Source of the DNA: an uncultured Amylibacter sp.
GTDB taxonomy: Bacteria; Pseudomonadota; Alphaproteobacteria; Rhodobacterales; Rhodobacteraceae
DNA length: 64,000 nt
NCBI GenBank assembly: GCA_959347425.1
Contig: OY365741.1
Span: 2,194,501 to 2,258,500 of the forward strand
Reading direction: 5' to 3'
Shown here: positions 46,201-53,700 of the stretch, piece after piece
How positions within the stretch are numbered: position 1 is the stretch's first letter
Layout: each line of letters begins with the position of its first letter
Notes under the pieces: generated by a model
The model's input: only the letters and a program-made list of their open reading frames with translations
The model's database searches: none
What the model was told of the DNA's origin: nothing
Made by a program: the position numbers and the translations under genes

Positions 46201-47321
46201 TGCGTTCAAATCAAAATAAGTATCGCGCGGGGCTGTTATCTGGCACAGATTTGGGTGCGTCTTTGGATGTCAATGTCGAGACAAATTGGAAGGGAAAAAT
46301 CTATCTTTTACGTCATACTGTAGATGAGGAGGATGGGGATGACCTGGATGTCGGTGATTTGACGTTGACTGTGGATTTTGCCGCTGGCACGATTAACTCA
46401 ACAGGCACTAGTATCACTAACGGTGGGTCGTTGACGGTTAAAGGGCGGTTCGGCTCGGTGCATAAGTTGCCCGATGGTATTCTGTTCGGGACGGTGGACA
46501 ATGATGCTAACAGGAATCTGCCTTTGGCTGGTTTGATTGGTGAAAAGGGTGTGCTTGGCATATTCCACGGCGGCGTGAATCAGCTTTTAGCTGGCGGGTT
46601 TTGGGCAACACCTGTTGTGGAAACGGCTACCTATACCTTTGCAGCTGCGGACACACTTTACTCCCATTGGACGGCTAGTCTTACGGGCACGGATGATGCA
46701 CGCAAAACTCGGCGGGCTTCGGGTGTGGATATTTCTACACTTGGCGGATTTGGATCTAACGATTATATCACATTGAATGGAAGCACTATCGAGTTGACAG
46801 GAGCTAACGTAGCAAGCGGGACTCTTACCCAAGATAGTTTGATGTTAGATGGGTCAGCAGTAGGCGGAGTTGTCTTTGGGGTTCATGATTATGACGCGCA
46901 AAGTTTTGTTGGTCTGTTATCAACCACAAATGTGGGTGGGGCTATAACCGCAGGACCCGCCAAGGCAACTTGGAGTGGGTCGTTAAAGGGTTTATCAAAT
47001 TCAGGCTATGACACTCTATCGTCTGCTAATTTCGAACTGGAAGTTACTTTTAATGCTGGGACAAAACAAGGGACGATTAAGACTTTTAATGATTTCGGTA
47101 GCGGGCAACCAACTTCTATAACTGGTGGGACATTTAATGTAGATGGTGAATTTGATATGAATGGTGTGATGTGGGGCAATGTTGCTTTGAACAATAGTAC
47201 TTTTGCCAATGGTGTATTCAGTGGGCTGATTGGGCAAAATGGCGCGGTTGGCGCGTTCATAGGTGCAAATAGCGATAGTGGTTACGCAGGTGGGTTTGTT
47301 GTCAAGCCCCCGAGCAATTAG
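34206..47321 (+). CDS. Giant Cys-rich/barrel repeat protein, central part (out-of-frame continuation)
   Basis: The first possible start in this frame is GTG 34206, but coding similarity begins at 34143 (SFANYCDLKNTIALDGATC). There is no signal peptide, ribosome site or promoter, so this is best read as the continuation of the gene starting at 24250. It holds ten barrel-like domains, each with a strand such as YAGLLSGTDLGAPL, a W-x-G strand, GVIYGT, LTGLIGxxGAVGxF and YAGGFVA. Between them are Cys modules (CTTAATSFTAGC, CNANPFAAGC). Two barrels are preceded by the linked module ACLDGYTE...CGNEN...YCNDP. Spacers between adjacent barrels carry SYTDWV or similar. It ends at TAG 47319-47321 in a proline-rich linker after the tenth barrel. 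Confidence 0.7.
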   Translation: MVTACIENPFGTTSAPCPAEDYVDVQQRYCSNTSTVNAWLSGCTTYTNIAEVSKRRAEICIDDLAFNAGTVDNPVAVAAGDSLFSERCNGLDNGEGETVAAKRIGVCTTPATTFKTGCVTTGEHDESAGNTVLAVRKTLTLDCLLGGIKNPTDGVLGDDCKEPIAGDGGTISVAECNRNPYLKTDNCNTNDAFVDRRMSRDSTCNNPGSSFDSACDIEGESATQEDAATKIRVARGRACLDGYTEDGGATPALCGNENTNGDYIAAYCNDPAQVNNIANCPMTYATANPVQSGDVANVALLTSKALNAEGQELLTILEKNTTSDTHAAANFIQGDNASLNLANGNVSTENNALLTLGALEDPTRQTEHGFALGSSFHTSGQKLYVGLLAGTDLGAPLTDTAKNGVWKTIARVIDGTTLQAQTEQFTLTVNFDTNASTIVTGADAPVIGSLGVIDIDGKFTNNGVIYGTVSFANSGAGTLTGLIGTNGAVGIFASNSAATTAYVGGFVAERFDSAVDCVADADPFNPLCGDNQTAQISYCEGTSTPNDILCNGRKDAVCGTADSGGSKIFAMLCGTNTAAQDNFCNNDAGESDIDCGNGGYTATICETTSATNVFATLCTPANREAFCTTGTTTIFDDSCKNGTHGEVDKARALVCQMTPDVNPVDADGNEITNCGDDEYTGLMAAYCQSPAGMGDGNNCPITVAALHRGACEANPWGTVSENGADCDANTYYTNRLAFCAPGAVLPAGAPQDACATLAEITCKNGGTGITADPFHENCFVGDTYANDRATACRDNTQGTGNCNTSEIEPVVCAASGDNANPFAAFCGDEVGTSTSGTIEVVKQNFCGGTPRTTSDVHSVHSSCDGLLDALCSGAASVATVGAANYNCLMDTTTNVAAARVGFCETPDKTYTTGCTTAIGNVLDVRRQLALSCSGAGSGGNGCGQLITAAGTITVAVCSANPFLTTDGCNTDTGFDTERTTRRALCTTAGATFAPFDSKCNPATATDATYLSNVETARDSYCADTAGFDHTECGATGRTTTICTDTDSSTLATKPFATLCGGNDGSTATDAQAAACRVSSSADGGTCGNTIMAFCGSPASPSSTTANLFDTALCNDTFNIARGRACLDGYTENNDGSTVPTLCGNENTAGNYIYAYCQDAGLTNLADCPATYATMNGDAAEVSVAAFKASGQNKPLNSDGSAELNVVDAGGANDTNDATTNFIELGADGTLLTTGTNPSESPSGDSNGTGLTLADDGVNGFAFARNNNNKLYVGLLASTNLGGPLRSDNATSATWDANLRVLYFNGTDFMPEEADFKLQINYGDANRDNTLAIAGNDPSLTTLGAFSIVNGKFTNNGVIYGEVNFASNNNVGAGTLTGLIGADGAIGIFKSNDAGDASSSSIAYVGGFVAAPAAEVEPEGDGYTTFKNHYAAQSGNTELRATADSSASSATRGFLQGTATGLIETNLTFDSVAGFNSIAIKLGGNTGNENSPDGFAVVSSNNGVYAGLLSGTDLGAPLASQSSINVEWTGSLRYVASTSAIGLSTSSDFTLTVNVNDGTLTSTAISIPSFATDGTMVINGRFGNHADASGLPTGVLGGSFALYNNGILNQSRANEALIGLIGAEGVLGVFHTAGLTGGFWASGDLPDGMEKQDDNQFDTTKPNFGAWKQAFKTAGDNNFVLPVDSRASAFSANKTYFVEGAANGFGLTNVPETALAPAGNFTEAKNLLRLGTTDSGVIFWQGGIFIASDQGGGTNVSGVGLAGLLAGTDLGAPLDNNFVSAVWSGKIKSYVYGGLNAAVDFHLNIAYTGSGGTVRSITAASGGTEGAVPIDDFAVDGSTIDISGSFTDAGVMSGTADLDSGSATGTFIGLIGADGAIGAFKDNGNNADFIGGFVVAKAATPPSTTCNPDMPFSDANCDAVADATARLNEANRCYNDGGSRPSDGDCSVINECLGKTSLGLFSSSERPRNGIDCSDAAFAGARASYCGGNNIATSLCEVFIALDTAEAACITNPFTTGCDASLGADVAITARTARVDYCVLQAIQPTTTTTVGSPCAGALTYCSDTTRSDTSECKSSATGNTALIPAFCGAFRNLSDGVCRETTQRTDSCDDNPFDTFCTEPGYITAQRTACGADDYGVRLSGFNSEAGRDLSPTMVNVAICQSLGHTDTLCADSGDNANPFAMICTDTIATETLKTTQEGYCRADGILEANLSDCGGVASAFCATAGTDNAVAFDNLCRDASYDEARVKACGAGTPNTSTYTVTGFTGCNDLVASLCPDSGSRNPGCPLSGDTVTTANWTSVLPGAGAVQADGSTRLDILSELGLDEDYTGYVQADADGLKLGAALLDAGGTRKTGVTYNGNILNLSDAGVVGDGGVAFALIDFTDFVANEVATGKERFYAGILDGTDVGAPLNNAEQSGTWSGMIALYNTNAGGLLSAEFDLTVSFNNGADGTLTASLTHSDLADATFTLNGNFTSAGIIYGTTSFGYTGFLSTGSLTGLIGAKGAVGAFVSSGAGNRSTAGEARNRNGEYAGGFVVKASEPTEVGTDCSAATGTPFDASCDNTVKLQLCGGAIDDLMAADGGSLVACNTAELSGAICASSGTAANPFAPICSQTTATAIISGFDQVAVQVAFCNANSDNSECVLPAWKLNARNTNDTGRLDVLAAVGNDDPDVNYVSAGTDGLNLGFVEENGALKAGATVQQTTVRLSASAPTLDTTSGFAIAIINFDGFTNNSRSTDSRDLKQRYYAGILSGTDLGAPLVAADVSSDNTTATWKTRFAVLINNDLREFTGDLFVNFSGKTIATGNNGRGINTGSLLSHHLHIAGKFTNSGVIYGTTLIADAAGNSRDTRASGSVTGLIGKEGAVGVFVGEGVLDGNASQYAGGFVAVNPNIAVDCTPESGNLFNLIACPIADNLQAQATACENRVTPAENGITDTACNRADIVNLLCAETANPFDTLCFADNTYDVVRGRLCLDSSYRIPTTNAAPDSTGCGNEATPDTYVAAYCGSPDGRADSANCEVAYCTYTDALDNACIAFCIDTATDNSGNPRCTQGGVLAITNACTLDPFAAVCEPYATEYQQLRNDRVATCRGDAAMRGATLCNRARRVICLREDTPFASVCNAIPGQWADQQTTLVNNCGGNDQHADCAITVSGTLTVAGCVADPFNALCPVAAVLDQRDVVCESTTTSYTAGCLVPANGYTGRRARTATLRRATLLYNCTNDDADKTGCNTVIKAGTTTTLNNCIDNPFLADCKGATLASALAASTGAKAKRDAFVAGCSTGGTGCDTEVAGGLTITQCITMAFDARCSGGTAADAFAQYRAPICTTAATSFTAGCDEATYAGTDTARAELALSCAVASGGTGCATIMVTSGKTINDCNANPFAAGCESPAFINARLESCKGGSPDADCSVADGQGLTNYVSGDNLQASAGATQTGGLTLAELEGNEDATAGFNLAYIPTGRATDTDVFGTDRFYAGLLSGTNVSSVGIPMTVAPTSGEWTAKMAIIHDGRAVETEDFTLDVDFAAKTLGASSTRTTITEVLGVPTQMIDPSTGALEVDALGRPVLRSTITTTTVNEDVKYVTIAGGQFTIAGKFTTAGVIYGTTRLSDGQLNGESSRGSLTGLIGEKGAVGVFVSSGEGVTVNTLGEFAGGFVATAPEAVFVPTPEDNANLVSYTDWVRGQELINQESVSLTATTPLKNQFLGTAVGDTELDEEGAGSVTTAAKATITLAGDTDSGFAIFNNSVQYYAGLLSGTNLGAPLMDDGVSLTWMGAFRAIGTYLDSDSSRPRETGSFSRTTSFELEITFGADSRGVAGSVGSIEAFQQIARDEADNRYYLIEGTFDAGGYITGTVNLGAFTNGDRTTTRASNGILTGLIGKNGAVGTFISNPIDTSVTTGEHAFAYAGGFAVAPPPTLPKYSTFVEFYTPRSDTYELHATHPATPDAGRFIEGTPTSLVTNNFDLTGSDGAGNGNGYGPAVVRLGEVASDHADYTSGFAVMRSNQNKYRAGLLSGTDLGASLDVNVETNWKGKIYLLRHTVDEEDGDDLDVGDLTLTVDFAAGTINSTGTSITNGGSLTVKGRFGSVHKLPDGILFGTVDNDANRNLPLAGLIGEKGVLGIFHGGVNQLLAGGFWATPVVETATYTFAAADTLYSHWTASLTGTDDARKTRRASGVDISTLGGFGSNDYITLNGSTIELTGANVASGTLTQDSLMLDGSAVGGVVFGVHDYDAQSFVGLLSTTNVGGAITAGPAKATWSGSLKGLSNSGYDTLSSANFELEVTFNAGTKQGTIKTFNDFGSGQPTSITGGTFNVDGEFDMNGVMWGNVALNNSTFANGVFSGLIGQNGAVGAFIGANSDSGYAGGFVVKPPSN
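47319..47321 (+). other. In-frame TAG separating central and C-terminal parts
   Basis: KPPSN-TAG-PTRPPPTPNPDKPEATLD: the linker and the next Cys module (CKATGTPFDVGC) continue in the same frame. The sister linker inside the central part (KASEPTEVGTDC then TGTPFDASC) has no stop. Other genes here use TAG as a normal stop, so recoding is unlikely. Confidence 0.75.
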
Positions 47322-47402
47322 CCCACGAGGCCTCCGCCCACTCCGAACCCAGATAAACCAGAAGCTACGCTTGATTGTAAAGCCACGGGGACTCCGTTTG
47401 AT

Positions 47403-50400
47403 GTGGGTTGTACGGACAATAGCGATGTGAAGTTGGCGTTGTGTCAAGGCACGATTGCCCTTTTGAACGCCGCTAATGGTGGTAGCCCTGATAAATGTAA
47501 AACACCCGCCCTGTCTGGGGCGATTTGTGGCACGGCAACCTCAACTGGCACAAATCCGTTTGCCCCGATTTGTTCGGATGCCACGGGGAATTCCGATTTT
47601 GCTAATATATTGACCAGACAAGTTGCCTATTGTGTGGATAATGCCAGCGCAAGTGGTTGCTCGGGGGCAATATCATCATTCTGCCAAACTGCGGAAGGGC
47701 GGAAAAGCCAAACACTCTGCCCCGCGCAATATACGCCAGCTGTTCGGGCAACCGTGATTGCCACCGATTGGGCAACCACTGCGCGGAATGCCACGGATAA
47801 TACGGGGCGTGGCGTTTTGGAGGCGGTTGGGAATAACGATGCCCGCACGAGTTATATTAACGCGATTGCTCGCACAAACGGACGCGGGACTTTTGATTTT
47901 GATGGCGGTGTTAACGGGGTGGATGGTGTTAGCATCATACAAGATAGTTTATTGCTCTCTGATTTTAATTTTGTGGAGGATAATGTTGGGGGCACGGATG
48001 GTTTTGCCTTTGCCCGTGTTGATAATCCCGCCTTTACCGATAATCCCGATGGCGCACTTGATGCGAAAGCCAGATTTTATGCTGGGTTGCTGACCACTAC
48101 CAATCTGGGCGCACCCCTGACGGATACCTCCGCCGATGGGATATGGGATGCGGTATTTGCGGCCGTTGTGAGCGATTCCAAACCCGCGTGTGACCCAAAT
48201 TGCGACACGGATCAAAATCCAAATTATAGGGAAGTAAGAAGCGGTCGCCTCATTGAGACCAGTTCCACCGTGGATGTTAGTTTTGCCGATAAGACCATTA
48301 AAACCAGAGAGGTAGATGCCGATTTTACCCCTGACCCGACTGACTTTGAGCTGGACGGAGACCGTATTACTATAGATGGTAAATTTAACGCGGATGGCGT
48401 GATATTTGGCACATCATCATGGATTTATGATAGGCAAACATCGCACGGCTCGGTTTCTGGTTTGATTGGGTCAAAAGGCGCGATTGGCGCGTTTGTGTCC
48501 AATGGGCAGAATAATGGTGAAGATTCAAACGGCGAATATGCGGGCGGGTTTATTGCGTCTAACCGATGTCTTGTGTCCCCCTTTATCGCGGCTTGTGTGC
48601 ATGAGTCTTTTAATGGATTACGAGCCGCGCGTATTGCGTTATGTCGTGATGATTTACAGAGTACCAACCCGCTCTGCCTGCAAACGGGTGTTGTGGCGGC
48701 TGTTTGTGTTGCTGGTGATACACCTTTTGCCACGATTTGCGGTGATAATATGGCGGAGAAGGATAGCTATTGCCGTGATACTGCGCGTTCTGGTGATGCG
48801 AAGTGTGACCCTACACGTACAGGCAGGATTTGTGGTGCGGGGGATTCGCCCTTCTCTGATATCTGTATTACGGAGGCGGATAATAATGTGCCGAACCAAC
48901 GCGAATTCTGTCGCACTAGAAATCCTAATGATGGAACATGCCAACCTACGATATGGGCTTTCTGTGGTACGCCAACAAGCCCGACCCCTGCGAATGTGAA
49001 TTTGTTTAATTCCCTTTGTGATGGTGATTATGATGTCGCGCGTGGGGTGGCTTGTTTGGCTGGTTATAATGATGGGAATTGCGGTGATGATAAAACCCCC
49101 AGTAGTTATATCCACGCCTATTGTACTGCTGGTTCAGCCGAGGCTGTGGCTAATGCAAGGCATTGTGGCAATACCGCCTATCTGACTGCGAATCCTGTTA
49201 ATGCTGATGATAGAGTGACCGTGGACACTTTAAGAAGTAAAGCCCTTAATGGGCAAGGTACCGCTCGCCTGACTCGCCTGACGGGCGAGGATGCGACAAC
49301 GACCACCACAAAATTTATCCACGGGGGCGCGGCGAATCTTACCGATGCGGATGCGAACTTTATCTTGGGCTTGGGCAGTACTATTGGGCTGAATTTGGGG
49401 GCAAGGATAGCAACTTCAGGACGAAAAATTGTGAAGTTAGATGGGATTGGAAATAGTAATAATACCATCAGTGGCTTTGCCATTGCGACTGGTAATTTTA
49501 TTGATTCGGGGGCGCGTATTGCCAAGCACTATGTCGGTTTGTTATCTGGCACGAATTTGGGTGCGCCTTTGATTGAAGCCCCGCAGGAGAGTATTTGGGA
49601 TGCAAAAGTAAGTGTCAGAACAGGGCAGCTTTTTAACCTGACACTGGAAGAGAATTTCAAATTGAAGGTTGATTTTGCCACGAAGTCCATTAAAACCGTT
49701 AATGATGAGGGTGTTAGCTGGACTCATGGTCTTTTGCATAATCCTATCTTTACTATAAGGAACGGTAAATTCACCGCCAATGGCGTGATATATGGTACCA
49801 CGAATTTTTTTGCTAATTCTATAAACAGCTTTGGTACCTTGACAGGTTTGATTGGCTCAAACGGCGCGGTTGGTATATTCAAGAGCAACCCTAATGTTAC
49901 CGACAATAATTATGTCGGCGGGTTTGTTGCCGCACCGCCAGATACAGCGAATTTCGCGGATTGGGAGGCTAGTTTTGCGAACGGCGGGGTTAATTCACCC
50001 GAACCTTTGCACGAGTCGGGTTTTGTTAGTGGTACAGATGGAATTGCGGATTATATCAAATTGGATACACGCGATAAAATCGTGGTAAATTCACGGACTC
50101 TTACCACCACGATTGTACGCTTGAATGAGACAGCGAATCAAGACGGCTATGAAAGCGGTTTTGCCTATGCGTATGAACATGGTAACCGCCAAGCATACGT
50201 GGGGTTGCTATCAACCACCAATGTGGGTAAGGCTTTAACCTCGCAAACCCCCGCCAAGACAATTTGGACGGGCAGGATGGCTGGTATAGCAGGTCGGGGC
50301 AATACCGCTATATCGTCTAATTTGTCACTGGAAGTTCATTTCGGTGCTGGCAACCATGCAGGAACAATCAGGACTTTAAATAATGGAAACCCCGGAAGAG

Positions 50401-50606
50401 CTTTTCTAACTGGTGTTGGGACGTTTGATGTAAATGGTAATTTTAACACGGATGGTGTGATGTGGGGCAATGTTTCTCTTAACAGAGTCAATGGTGCATT
50501 CAGTGGGCTGATTGGCGAACGCGGCGCGGTTGGCGTGTTCAATGGCACAGGTAGCGATATCAATGATGCTTACTCAGGTGGGTTTGTTGTCAATAATCCT
50601 AACTAA
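47403..50606 (+). CDS. Giant Cys-rich/barrel repeat protein, C-terminal part (after in-frame stop)
   Basis: The open frame actually begins at 47322. GTG 47403 is only the first possible start and has no ribosome site. The segment holds Cys modules (GTNPFAPIC, ENPFxxxC-type), then a barrel ending near 48560 (SGLIGSKGAIGAF) and Cys modules with CRDTARSGDAKC. The ACLAGYNDGNCGDD...YIHAYC module follows, with a second barrel ending near 49935 (GFVAAPP) and a third that ends the protein (GVFNGTG, then SGGFVVNNPN, TAA). If translated alone it would stay in the cytoplasm and could not fold with disulfides, so it is either dead or read as part of the giant protein. Confidence 0.65.
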   Translation: MGCTDNSDVKLALCQGTIALLNAANGGSPDKCKTPALSGAICGTATSTGTNPFAPICSDATGNSDFANILTRQVAYCVDNASASGCSGAISSFCQTAEGRKSQTLCPAQYTPAVRATVIATDWATTARNATDNTGRGVLEAVGNNDARTSYINAIARTNGRGTFDFDGGVNGVDGVSIIQDSLLLSDFNFVEDNVGGTDGFAFARVDNPAFTDNPDGALDAKARFYAGLLTTTNLGAPLTDTSADGIWDAVFAAVVSDSKPACDPNCDTDQNPNYREVRSGRLIETSSTVDVSFADKTIKTREVDADFTPDPTDFELDGDRITIDGKFNADGVIFGTSSWIYDRQTSHGSVSGLIGSKGAIGAFVSNGQNNGEDSNGEYAGGFIASNRCLVSPFIAACVHESFNGLRAARIALCRDDLQSTNPLCLQTGVVAAVCVAGDTPFATICGDNMAEKDSYCRDTARSGDAKCDPTRTGRICGAGDSPFSDICITEADNNVPNQREFCRTRNPNDGTCQPTIWAFCGTPTSPTPANVNLFNSLCDGDYDVARGVACLAGYNDGNCGDDKTPSSYIHAYCTAGSAEAVANARHCGNTAYLTANPVNADDRVTVDTLRSKALNGQGTARLTRLTGEDATTTTTKFIHGGAANLTDADANFILGLGSTIGLNLGARIATSGRKIVKLDGIGNSNNTISGFAIATGNFIDSGARIAKHYVGLLSGTNLGAPLIEAPQESIWDAKVSVRTGQLFNLTLEENFKLKVDFATKSIKTVNDEGVSWTHGLLHNPIFTIRNGKFTANGVIYGTTNFFANSINSFGTLTGLIGSNGAVGIFKSNPNVTDNNYVGGFVAAPPDTANFADWEASFANGGVNSPEPLHESGFVSGTDGIADYIKLDTRDKIVVNSRTLTTTIVRLNETANQDGYESGFAYAYEHGNRQAYVGLLSTTNVGKALTSQTPAKTIWTGRMAGIAGRGNTAISSNLSLEVHFGAGNHAGTIRTLNNGNPGRAFLTGVGTFDVNGNFNTDGVMWGNVSLNRVNGAFSGLIGERGAVGVFNGTGSDINDAYSGGFVVNNPN

Positions 50607-50716
50607 CATCGGGGTGAGTCGCCCTGCCCGGCAAAAATCCCATGAATTTAGCGAAAAGTTTAGCAAAAAATCGCGGAAATGTATAAAAAAGCACAAAAAA
50701 AGCATGGTAAACGCTA

Positions 50717-50745
50717 TTGACAGGAGCGTGAAATTTTTTTATCCT
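50717..50745 (+). promoter_or_regulatory. Promoter of the five-barrel lipoprotein gene
   Basis: TTGACA (50717-50722), 17-bp spacer, TATCCT (50740-50745), 47 bp before the ATG at 50793. Confidence 0.7.
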
Positions 50746-50792
50746 ACTCTTGTTTTACAAACTCACCTAAAAATGAAAGAAAGTCCGTTCCT

Positions 50793-53700
50793 ATGACATA
50801 TACCACAAAAACCACCACAACCACTTCCGCCCGCTTTACCCTGCCCGCGATATTGCCCGCGATTTTAACAGGATTGTTTATATTGACGGCTTGCGGTGGC
50901 GGGGCTTTGCCGAATGACGGGCAGATTGCGCCAGATACGCAGAAAAATGTGTGTAAGACGAATCCACTGGCGGATGGTTGCCAAGCGGGTGCGGGGTTTT
51001 TATCCGTGGGTTTGGATGAGGGTATTGGGAATCAAGAGGCGGAGCCCAGCGTTGCGCCCCCTACCCCAGAGCCTGTTGTTAATACGCCTGTTGTTAAGAA
51101 AACCGAGCCTGTGTTAGAGGAATTGGCGAAGAAAAAGACCCAGCCTGCGCCCGCGCCGATTACCTCCGTTGATACGCACGATTTCACGCCAAAGACCAGC
51201 CCTTCCACACAATCCGCCCCTGCCGAACAGCGCAGTGGCTCTGCCGTCTCTGGTGATTCTGGGGCGAGTGGTCAGCAATCCGCCCCTGTTAGGGCCGCGG
51301 GCACGACTGCTTTTACGGATTTGCCGACCGAACGAAAGGTGGCTACACCAAACCAATTCGGTGTCATTCCGAACTTAAACAACCTAAGCAACCAATTTTT
51401 AGAGGCTGATGATGATACAGGATTGGATAGATTGGGTGCGGTTCGCGCAGACCCGCTTCGCATGAACCTAGCCCAAGCCACGTTTGACGGGGTTGCCATC
51501 GGTGGCAATGCGGCAGATGGGATAGATTTCTTTACAGCAGACCTTCAGCAGTCTACATTCAAGAATAATGGTACAATTAATACTATCTCACACAGCCGTT
51601 TTCACTACGCGGGGATTTTAGTTGGTACGGATTTGGGTGTGCCCGTTTCCTCCGATGTTGGGACGGCAACTTGGAACGGGTCATTTAGAACCTATAACAC
51701 GAACCCCGTGGATTTCCAATTAGAGGTTACTTTTGGCGGGGAGGGCGGGCGAACCATATCCGCCTTTGTCAAAGACGGGGCAAGACGTGACGATTATTAT
51801 TATCTGGTGGCGGGGACTTATACTGACGCGGGGCTGATAACAGGCACGGTGAATTGGGGAACATTTAGCGATATTGCCCTGCGCACCCCAACGGCTAGTC
51901 GCCCAACAAATGGCACTCTTAGAGGGCTTATCGGGGTGGAGGGCGCGGTTGGCGTGTTTATCAGTGATGTGGCAGGGAGTACTGTAAGGGATGACGCAGC
52001 GCATGTAACTACTTTTATCGACGGTTATGCTGGCGGGTTTGTTGCCAGTGCATCCTTCACAGGCAACCCCGATGTTACGTTTAGCGATTGGGCACGGGCA
52101 ACGACCCCTTCTACCACATTAAATAAGGACACGCGAGCCAATGAATTCTTGGCGGGCGGGGCGACTGGGATTAGCACAACGGGGGCAGCCAGTGTGATTA
52201 TTAGCCGTGCTGATTGTGATGCGCATAACGCACAAACCGTAATAGAGAGTGTTACTTACACTTACAATCGCCCCGATCCTAGTATGCCTATAAGCGACGT
52301 CAATAGAGTCACAAGCGTAACGCCAGTGATAACGAGGATACAGCAGTTCGACCAGTTGGATTGCAATAAAAACGATAGGGCTAGCCTGAACCTAGCTGGT
52401 GCAAAGTTTGGCGAGGTGACAGGCTCTGGCGTGGCGTTCTTTAGGGATGACAGCAATTATTACGCAGGTTTGCTATCTGGCACGGATTTGGGTGCGCCGA
52501 TAACCAATGCCAACCAAGTGGGCATGTGGAAAGGGACATACCAAGTGATTGGCAGTGCGGCAATCAATACAGATTTCACGTTAATGGTTACCTTTGGCGT
52601 GGATGCAACGGTTGAAGGCTCTGTTGGCTCTATAGAGGCTTTGGTGCCCACCGATGGAACTTTTTCTCATTTTGTAAAAGGGACTTTCAATGCCGCGGGT
52701 ATTATCAAAGGCACAACTGATTTTGGAATTACCCCCGCAGTCGGAGAATCCAGGACTCCAGGGGTATTGGGAGTCTTAACAGGGCTTATCGGGGTTGATG
52801 GCGCGGTTGGCGCGTTTCACTCCACCAACTATTCTGGCGGGTTTGTTGCCAGCCCAATTACCCCCGATACAGAATCTGATGTAACCTTTGGCGATTGGAC
52901 GCGCAGTTTTGCCACTGAACCCGAAGACGCACCGACCACGGGGACTCCGCAAAGCGAGTTTTTGCAAACCACGGGTAGCACTTTGGCGACAGGGACTTTG
53001 ACGGCGCTGGGTGGCGGAGCTATAACCGTCACCACATTAGACCTAAACACCGCCACACTTAGAAACAATCCACTGGGTGGCGATGTCAAGAATGGTGTGG
53101 CGTTCTATCGGGGCTATGATAGTGGCAATAGTGCTGGCTACGCTGGGATTTTTAGCACCACGGATTTGGGCGGACCTATAACCGCCAAAGATGCAAGAGC
53201 CGAATGGCGCGGGCAGTTTCAGGTGGTTCAGTCTAGGATAATCAATACAGATTTCACGTTAGAGGTTACCTTTGGCGCGGTTGCTGGAGTTGATGGCTCT
53301 GTTGGCAAGGTAGAGGCTTTTGTTGAGCAAGTCGCGGGTGGTGCTGCCCATCATTATGTAAGAGGCACTTTCAATGCCGCGGGGGTTATCAAAGGCACAG
53401 CCATTGCTGGGGGTTTCACTAATGGCGACCGAAACCAATTCAATGGGGGCGCCACTGACGGTATCTTAACAGGGCTTATCGGGGAAGACGGCGCGGTTGG
53501 CGCGTTTTACTCCCACACAGGAGTCTATGCTGGCGGGTTTGTCGCCCTGCCCTTATCACCTGTACGGATAGGTACACCTGGGTTTTGGGCGCGAAATGCA
53601 CTGACAACAACGGCTGGCGTATATCCGACTATCTTATCCGCTGGCACGGCAACGCTTACCAAAACGGGCAGTGAGTCAGACGACGATGCCCAAGCGAACT

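Larger units (their letters stand above)
24250..50606 (+). other. Putative single giant surface-lipoprotein gene interrupted by a frameshift and a stop
   Basis: Three successive open frames (24250-34167, 34143-47321, 47322-50606) read as one continuous protein of about 8,780 codons if one A is added to the A10 tract at 34133-34142 and the TAG at 47319 is read as sense. Only the first part has a promoter, ribosome site, signal peptide and lipobox. The second and third parts have no plausible start and begin in mid-repeat. Domain order across both breaks is normal for the family (Cys modules to Cys modules; barrel to Pro linker to Cys module). I count 15 barrel signatures in the whole. It could be a decayed gene, a phase-variable gene, or an intact gene with sequencing errors. 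Confidence 0.7.

Noticed and set aside
47319..47321. Recoded TAG (suppressor or pyrrolysine-like)
   Set aside because: purQ, lexA, gltA and the permease use TAG as an ordinary stop, and no recoding signal was seen. Readthrough is kept only as a minor option.
47403..50606. Independent gene starting at GTG 47403
   Set aside because: No promoter, ribosome site or signal peptide, and the coding pattern extends upstream to the TAG at 47319, so it is treated as the end of the giant gene.
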